From the NCBI GenBank assembly GCA_937916485.1, contig CALFSV010000036.1:1-64000 (forward strand): 64,000 nucleotides of DNA, read 5' to 3'. This stretch comes from an uncultured Paracoccaceae bacterium (lineage in GTDB: Bacteria; Pseudomonadota; Alphaproteobacteria; Rhodobacterales; Rhodobacteraceae). This document shows, piece after piece, positions 59,091 to 64,000 of the stretch (position 1 is its first letter; every line of letters starts with the position of its first letter). The notes under the pieces were generated by a model that was given only the letters and a program-made list of their open reading frames with translations, made no database searches and was not told the origin of the DNA. The translations under genes and the position numbers were made by a program.

Positions 59091-60629
59091 ATGACCGCAC
59101 CCGTTTCGGCCCCTTCCACATCGACAGTACCCGTTCTGGGGTTGCGCAACATCTCGAAAAGCTTCGGGATGACACGCGCCCTGTCCGACATGTCCCTGTC
59201 GCTCTTCCCTGGCGAGGTGCACGCGGTGGTGGGCGAGAACGGGGCCGGAAAGTCGACCATGATCAAGATCATGACCGGCGTCCATCAACCCAGTTCCGGA
59301 TCACTTGAGGTTGACGGGGTCGCCCTGCGCCTTTCGGGACCCAAGGATGCCCGCCAGGCCGGCATTGCCGCTATTTATCAGGAACCAATGGTGTTCCCGG
59401 ACCTTGATGTGGCCGAAAACATCTTCATCTCCGCAACCGGTCTGGGGCTGGTGCAGAACCGGGCCGCCCTTCGGTCCCGGGCGCGCAGCCTGATCGACCG
59501 GATCGGCATGACACTCGACGTGGACCGCATAGCGGCGGGGCTGACGCTCGCCGAACAGCAGGCAGTCGAGATTGCCCGTGCCCTTAGCCAGGATGTGCGG
59601 GTCCTGATCATGGACGAACCCACGGCCTCCCTGTCGGACCACGAGGCGACGCAGCTGCGCCAGATCGCCCGGACCTTGGCAGGGCAGGGGGTGGCGGTGG
59701 TCTATATCTCGCACCGGCTGGAAGAGATCTTCGACGTGGCCGACCGGGTCACTGTCATAAGGGACGGTCAGCACATCTCGACCCGGCCGGTGGCCGAGGT
59801 CACGCCCGACGGGATGATCGGCGAAATGGTCGGCCGCGAGGTCGGCAATTATTTCACCAAGGCCCCATCGCACACGCGCCCCGAGGTGATGCTGAGCGTT
59901 CAGAACCTCGGCTACGCGGATGCGTTCAAGGAAATCAGCTTTGACCTGCACGCCGGCGAGGTCCTGTGCATGGCTGGCCTTGTGGGCGCGCGGCGCACCG
60001 ATGTGGCCCTCTCCCTCTTCGGTATTCATCCTGCCACGTCGGGTCAGGTCAAATGGCTGGGCCAGCCCTTCCATGCGACCAGCCCCGCCCAGGCCATCCA
60101 GGCAGGCATTGCCTACGTCTCGGAAGACAGGCGCAAGCTTGGGCTGGCGATGCCGATGGCGATCCGCGCCAATATTACGCTGGCCACGTTGAACGCGATC
60201 CTGTCGCGTCTCGGCCTTATAGACCGGGCCGCCGAACAGGGGATCGCCGAAAGCTTTCGCAAGAAGCTCAACATCCGCACCCCGGATGTCGAAACCAGTG
60301 TCGGCATGCTGTCGGGGGGCAACCAGCAAAAGGTGATGCTCGCCAAATGGCTGGAAATGCGGCCCCGGCTCCTGATCTTCGACGAACCCACCCGCGGCAT
60401 CGACGTTGGCGCCAAGGCCGAGGTCCACGATCTGATCCGGAGCTTTGTAAAGGATGGTGGAGCCGCCCTCGTCATCTCCTCCGACCTGCCCGAGGTCCTC
60501 GCTCTGGGTGACCGCATCCTCGTCATGCGCGAGGGCCGGCAGATGGGCATCCTTGATCATGACGACGCCACCCAGGAAACCGTCATGCGTCTGGCCACCG
60601 GCGCCATCAGCCTGAAGGGGGCGGCATGA
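59091..60629 (+). CDS. Sugar ABC transporter, two-domain ATPase
   Basis: This 512-residue protein has two nucleotide-binding domains. The first has Walker A GENGAGKSTMIKIMTG and Walker B VLIMDEPTASLSD. The second has a degenerate Walker A (AGLVGARRTDVALSLFG), signature MLSGGNQQKVMLAKWLEM and Walker B LLIFDEPTRGIDVGAKAEV. The CUT2 layout is as in RbsA, XylG or LsrA. It pairs with the two permeases downstream and the binding protein upstream. Confidence 0.9.
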   Translation: MTAPVSAPSTSTVPVLGLRNISKSFGMTRALSDMSLSLFPGEVHAVVGENGAGKSTMIKIMTGVHQPSSGSLEVDGVALRLSGPKDARQAGIAAIYQEPMVFPDLDVAENIFISATGLGLVQNRAALRSRARSLIDRIGMTLDVDRIAAGLTLAEQQAVEIARALSQDVRVLIMDEPTASLSDHEATQLRQIARTLAGQGVAVVYISHRLEEIFDVADRVTVIRDGQHISTRPVAEVTPDGMIGEMVGREVGNYFTKAPSHTRPEVMLSVQNLGYADAFKEISFDLHAGEVLCMAGLVGARRTDVALSLFGIHPATSGQVKWLGQPFHATSPAQAIQAGIAYVSEDRRKLGLAMPMAIRANITLATLNAILSRLGLIDRAAEQGIAESFRKKLNIRTPDVETSVGMLSGGNQQKVMLAKWLEMRPRLLIFDEPTRGIDVGAKAEVHDLIRSFVKDGGAALVISSDLPEVLALGDRILVMREGRQMGILDHDDATQETVMRLATGAISLKGAA

Positions 60630-60702
60630 CCCTCCTCCTTCGCTTTGTCCCAAATACTCCCGCCGGAGGCATCCTCCCCCACCACGGCAAAAGGGCCGGG
60701 TC

Positions 60703-61740
60703 ATGCTAGGACGGCTTTCCCCGCAGACCCTGCGCATTCTGGCGCTGCTGGTGGTTCTGGCTCTCGTTCTGGCCTTCTTCGCCAGCCAGGTGCCCAACTA
60801 TTTCAACGCGCGGCTCTTCAACCGGATCTCGTCAAGCGTGGCGATCATGGCGCTGATTGCCACCGCCCAGACCCTGGTCATTCTCACGCGCAACATCGAC
60901 CTCTCAATCGGGTCAGTGGTCGGCTTCACCGCTTTTGCCACTGGCAACCTCGTCGCGGGCAGCCCCGATATCCATCCGCTTGTTCTGGTCGTCTACGCCA
61001 TGCTCGTGGGTGCAGGCTTTGGCCTGATAAACGGGGTGATCGTGGCCTATGCCCGGGTCCCCTCTATCATCGTGACACTGGCGACAATGGCCATCTTCCG
61101 GTCTGCCCTCGTCGAATACTCGGATGCCAAATCCATCACCTCGTCGCAGCTGCCCCAATGGCTGGTGCAGTTCCCCAATACCAGCCTGTTCGAGGTCGGG
61201 GGCGTCCAGTTCCGGGCGGCCTTCGTGACGGCCGTGATCGTGGTCCTGATCGTCCACGTTGCCCTCAATCGGCTGCGGCCTGCCCGCAGGCTTTATGCTG
61301 TCGGCTCCAACCCCGAAGCGGCGGAAATGGCAGGGATCAACCTGCGTCTGACGGTTCTCAGCGCCTTTGTCATGGCCGGGGCGCTGGCGGGGCTTGCCGG
61401 TTTCATGTTCCTTGCCCGCTTTGGCAATATCACGGTTGTGGCAGGCCTCGGGTTCGAGCTGAAGTCGGTGGCCGCCGCCGTTGTCGGCGGGGTCAATATC
61501 TTTGGCGGCTCGGGCACTGTGCTGGGGGCTCTGATCGGGGCGATCCTCGTCGATCTGATCGACACTTCCCTCGTCCGCTGGGCACTGGTCAGCGAATTCT
61601 GGCGCGAGGCGGTATTGGGTGCTCTGATCCTGACTGCTGTCGCCGTCGATGCCATCCTGATGCGGCGCCTGATCCGGATGCGGATCGCCCGCGAAAAGGA
61701 ACGCCTTGCCGCCCTGCCGCAAACGGAGGCCGTCGAATGA
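60703..61740 (+). CDS. Sugar ABC transporter permease 1
   Basis: This 345-residue CUT2 permease has about ten hydrophobic segments. It has [27 protein letters not shown] near the N-terminus and the coupling loop [19 protein letters not shown], then [21 protein letters not shown]. It overlaps the second permease gene by four bases (ATGA). The 73-base gap after the ATPase carries no clear ribosome site except GGGCCGGG; ATG at 60703 is chosen because the first hydrophobic segment follows directly. Confidence 0.88.
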   Translation: MLGRLSPQTLRILALLVVLALVLAFFASQVPNYFNARLFNRISSSVAIMALIATAQTLVILTRNIDLSIGSVVGFTAFATGNLVAGSPDIHPLVLVVYAMLVGAGFGLINGVIVAYARVPSIIVTLATMAIFRSALVEYSDAKSITSSQLPQWLVQFPNTSLFEVGGVQFRAAFVTAVIVVLIVHVALNRLRPARRLYAVGSNPEAAEMAGINLRLTVLSAFVMAGALAGLAGFMFLARFGNITVVAGLGFELKSVAAAVVGGVNIFGGSGTVLGALIGAILVDLIDTSLVRWALVSEFWREAVLGALILTAVAVDAILMRRLIRMRIAREKERLAALPQTEAVE

Positions 61741-62702
61741 CCCTGCTTCGTCGCCTGCAAAGCTGGGAGGGCTTCCTGCTTGCCGCTCTTCTCTGCATCA
61801 TGGTCATGAATTCGATCCTGTCGCCGCAGTTCCTGACGGTGGGCAACCAGATCAATCTGTTCCAGCTGTCGATCGAAAAGATCATCGTGGCGCTGATCAT
61901 GACTTTCGTGATCATCAACGCCGAGATCGACTTGTCGGTTGGGTCCATGATGGGGCTTTCAGCCTGTGCCTTTGGCTGGCTTTTCCAGCAAGGCGTCGAT
62001 CCGGTTCTGGCCATTGTCATCTGCCTTGGCATCGGTGCCCTGGGCGGGGCGCTGAATGGATGGTTCATCGCACGGGTCGGACTGCCAAGCCTTGTCGTGA
62101 CGCTGGCCACCCTGATCGGATTCCGGGGTCTGGCCCGGGTGCTGGTCGAGGATCGCGGGATCACCGATTTTCCAGACTGGTTCGATGCCTTTGGTCAACA
62201 GGGCCTTATCGGCCCGATCCCCTTTGCCCTCATCGCCTTTGTCGTGCTTTTCGTAGTCCTCTGGGTCGTCCTTCAAAGGTCCGGCTTTGGCCGCAAGACC
62301 TATGTCATCGGCACCAACCGCGAGGTGGCCATCTATGCCGGAATAGATACCGCCCGGCACAAGATGATTATCTTTACCGCCTCGGGCCTCATTTCGGCCT
62401 TTGCTGGTCTTCTCTTCGCCGCCCGGGTGGGGGCGGTTCGGGGCGATGTCGCCTTGGGGTTTGAGCTGGACATCATTACCATGGTGCTGCTGGGTGGGGT
62501 CAGCATCTTTGGCGGAACGGGCAGCCTGATGGGCACCTTGCTCGCCATTCTGATCGTGCTCAACCTGCGCAATGGTATGGCGCTGGTGAACATCACCGGG
62601 CATATCCAGACCGGGGTTGTTGGAATGTTGCTGATTGCATCCGTGCTCGTGCCCCGCATCGATCTGGGCCGGTTGCGTCGATCAAAGGAGGAAACCGCAT
62701 GA
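61737..62702 (+). CDS. Sugar ABC transporter permease 2
   Basis: This 321-residue CUT2 permease has [22 protein letters not shown], the coupling loop [22 protein letters not shown] and [22 protein letters not shown]. It forms the heterodimeric channel with permease 1, an arrangement typical of LsrC/LsrD- or RhaP/RhaQ-type systems. It overlaps both flanking genes by four bases. Confidence 0.88.
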   Translation: MTLLRRLQSWEGFLLAALLCIMVMNSILSPQFLTVGNQINLFQLSIEKIIVALIMTFVIINAEIDLSVGSMMGLSACAFGWLFQQGVDPVLAIVICLGIGALGGALNGWFIARVGLPSLVVTLATLIGFRGLARVLVEDRGITDFPDWFDAFGQQGLIGPIPFALIAFVVLFVVLWVVLQRSGFGRKTYVIGTNREVAIYAGIDTARHKMIIFTASGLISAFAGLLFAARVGAVRGDVALGFELDIITMVLLGGVSIFGGTGSLMGTLLAILIVLNLRNGMALVNITGHIQTGVVGMLLIASVLVPRIDLGRLRRSKEETA

Positions 62703-63424
62703 GCGATCCCGCCCAGCGGATCGTTTTTGACGAACCCATCGTTCGTGAAAGCGTGGCCGAGGCCGTGGCCCGGCGCATCCTTGACATGGTCACCTCCCGT
62801 GCCCTCAAGCCGGGGGATCAATTGCCACCGGAACGGGATCTGGCCGAAAGCCTTGGCGTGTCCCGCCCCTCTGTCCGCGAGGCGATCCGGGGCCTGTCCA
62901 TCCTGGGCGTCGTCCGGTCGCGACAGGGGGGAGGGGCCTATATCTCGGCCCTGGATGCCGAAAGCCTGCTCGGCCCCATCCGCTTTTTCCTGACCCTTGA
63001 AGATGTGAATATTGGCGAGCTGTATGACGCCCGGAGCCTGATCGAAAGCGATGTCGCCCGTCGCGCGGCGGTCAATATGGATGATGCCACCCTTGCCCGG
63101 CTTGGGGCCCATCTTGAGGCCCAGAAGGCCACCCTGTCGGATGCCCGCGCCTTTCGGCTGTCCGACTTTCAGTTTCACGAAATGATCTGGACCGGTTCCG
63201 GCAATGCCTTCCTCCAGCGCATCGGAGAAAGCCTGAATTCCCTAGGGCTAGAGTTTCGCAAGCGCGCCTCCGAGACGTCGGGCGTGCTTGAGCAAAGCTA
63301 CGAGGACCACCAACGCCTCTATGCTGCCCTGTCGGCCCGTGACCCCGAGGCCGCCGCCAAGGCCGCGGAACTGCATATGCACAACGTCTATCAATCGACC
63401 ATCGGCCAGGAGGAGGCACCATGA
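62699..63424 (+). CDS. FadR-subfamily GntR transcriptional regulator
   Basis: This 241-residue regulator has an N-terminal winged helix ([37 protein letters not shown]) and an FCD domain with metal-binding residues Asp/His in [10 protein letters not shown], His in [10 protein letters not shown] and His in [10 protein letters not shown]. It is placed inside the operon (ATGA overlaps on both sides), so it is autoregulated by the operon promoter. It is the likely binder of the palindrome at 54951-54967. The effector is probably a sugar acid. Confidence 0.88.
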   Translation: MSDPAQRIVFDEPIVRESVAEAVARRILDMVTSRALKPGDQLPPERDLAESLGVSRPSVREAIRGLSILGVVRSRQGGGAYISALDAESLLGPIRFFLTLEDVNIGELYDARSLIESDVARRAAVNMDDATLARLGAHLEAQKATLSDARAFRLSDFQFHEMIWTGSGNAFLQRIGESLNSLGLEFRKRASETSGVLEQSYEDHQRLYAALSARDPEAAAKAAELHMHNVYQSTIGQEEAP

Positions 63425-64000
63425 CAGCAAGGATCGGCATCGTCGGAATTGGCTGGTGGGCCACCTTCAACCACATCCCCACCATTCAGGCTGGAATCGA
63501 TGCAGAGGTCGTGGCGATCTGCGATCTGGATGCAGACCGGGTCCGCATTGCAGGTGACCTTTTCGGAATTGCCGGGCGCTATGGCGATGTCGCCCAAATG
63601 CTGGCAGCCGAGAACCTGGACGGGGTCATGATCTCGACCCCCCATATCCATCACACCGCCCCGGCGATCGCGGCCCTGGAGGCGGGCTGTCATGTGCTGG
63701 TTGAAAAGCCCATGGCCACAACGGCCGCCGATGGCCGGGCCATTGCCGCCGCAGCAGCAAAGGCCGGGCGCGAGGTTCTGGTGCCAACGGGCCTGAACTT
63801 CACCGCCTACACGGCCAAGGCAAAGTCCTGGGTGCAAGAGGGCCGGATTGGCACGATCCGTCACGCAGTCTGTCAAATGGGCTCTCCATTGGATGACCTC
63901 TTCTCGGGCAAGCCGATGCTGGAAACGGCCGACCATCTGTTTCGGCCTCCCGCCTCGACCTGGGCGGACCCGGCCAAGGCGGGTGGGTACGCCTGGGGGC
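63421..64000 (+). CDS. Gfo/Idh/MocA-family oxidoreductase (3' end outside window)
   Basis: The first 193 residues are visible. There is an NAD(P) Rossmann start IGIVGIGWWATFNHIPTI, then ICDLDADRV, the family motif HVLVEKPMATTAADGRAI with the EKP Lys, and GLNFTAYTAKAKSWV. Members oxidise hydroxyl groups of sugars, inositols and sugar derivatives. ATGA overlap with the regulator makes it part of the same operon. The C-terminal dimerisation and substrate domain lies beyond the window. Confidence 0.9.
   Translation, partial: MTARIGIVGIGWWATFNHIPTIQAGIDAEVVAICDLDADRVRIAGDLFGIAGRYGDVAQMLAAENLDGVMISTPHIHHTAPAIAALEAGCHVLVEKPMATTAADGRAIAAAAAKAGREVLVPTGLNFTAYTAKAKSWVQEGRIGTIRHAVCQMGSPLDDLFSGKPMLETADHLFRPPASTWADPAKAGGYAWG

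Noticed and set aside
60630..60702. Possible interspersed repeat (CCAAATACTCCCGCCGGAGGC) between ABC genes
   Set aside because: It resembles short intergenic elements of Rhodobacteraceae, but only one copy was seen in this window, so it cannot be called a repeat.
59301..60797. 498-residue open frame antisense to the ABC ATPase
   Set aside because: The plus-strand frame has all ATPase motifs; the antisense frame is low-complexity, rich in Gly, Asp and Arg.
60645..62702. 685-residue frame spanning both sugar permeases
   Set aside because: Its first 360 residues are an out-of-frame shadow of permease 1; only the end, in permease 2, is genuine. It is not a fused permease.

Overview
The window is gene-dense, GC-rich DNA with short intergenic gaps, many ATGA stop/start overlaps, and an abundance of solute-binding-protein transporters (TTT, TRAP-TAXI, polyamine ABC and two sugar-type ABC systems). 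Together with the AarF/COQ8-type kinase, the DUF2165 and CIA30 proteins and the catabolic operons, this suggests an alphaproteobacterium, most likely of the Rhodobacterales (Roseobacter type). That assignment is inferred from gene content; there is no rRNA or other phylogenetic marker. I see no tRNA, rRNA, CRISPR array, insertion sequence or phage gene. No gap between genes exceeds about 300 bases.

Left part (1-11.3 kb): the tail of a His/Asp-rich protein, two tandem half-permeases, an orphan ThDP-dependent enzyme and a small methyltransferase. Next comes a divergent locus: on the minus strand a 3-hydroxyisobutyrate-dehydrogenase-like protein, two single-domain cupins and an unusual TctC-type binding protein; on the plus strand TctA, TctB and an FAD oxidoreductase. 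Two nearly identical 18-base IclR-like sites lie upstream of the divergent pair and of the cupins. From 11.4 to 16.2 kb there is a LacI-family repressor and a divergent sugar ABC transporter, with two copies of the same operator between them.

Middle (16.2-27.5 kb): a polyamine module (class III aminotransferase, GntR/FadR regulator, potFGHI-like ABC transporter), followed by a flavoprotein monooxygenase, a RidA-type deaminase, a DUF1028 protein and an amidohydrolase. A degenerate acylphosphatase-like protein closes this part.

The most striking stretch is 27.6-40.7 kb. It holds a Rieske oxygenase split over two overlapping genes, two glutathione S-transferases, a decarboxylase-fold protein that has lost its PLP lysine, a trimethylamine-dehydrogenase-like flavoprotein, a TRAP-TAXI transporter and a 1071-residue self-sufficient reductive dehalogenase. 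The dehalogenase carries a B12/2x[4Fe-4S] RdhA part with the active-site Tyr, Lys and Arg at the spacing I recall from NpRdhA, fused to an FMN/NAD/[2Fe-2S] reductase. I read this as an aerobic catabolic island for an imported halogenated (probably brominated, phenolic) compound. An ammonium transporter fused to a chemotaxis receptor follows.

Right part (43.9-64 kb): a second hydroxyisobutyrate-dehydrogenase-like gene, an AarF/COQ8-like kinase, a MATE exporter, a KefF/KefC pair with an in-frame amber codon in kefF, small housekeeping or unknown genes, a DenD-like dehydrogenase, and from 54.2 kb to the end a sugar-acid-like catabolic cluster. That cluster has an SDR, an enolase-superfamily dehydratase, an acetoacetate-decarboxylase-family protein, a D-2-hydroxyacid dehydrogenase, a four-gene ABC transporter, a FadR-family regulator and a truncated Gfo/Idh/MocA oxidoreductase. 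A perfect FadR-type palindrome sits in its divergent promoter.
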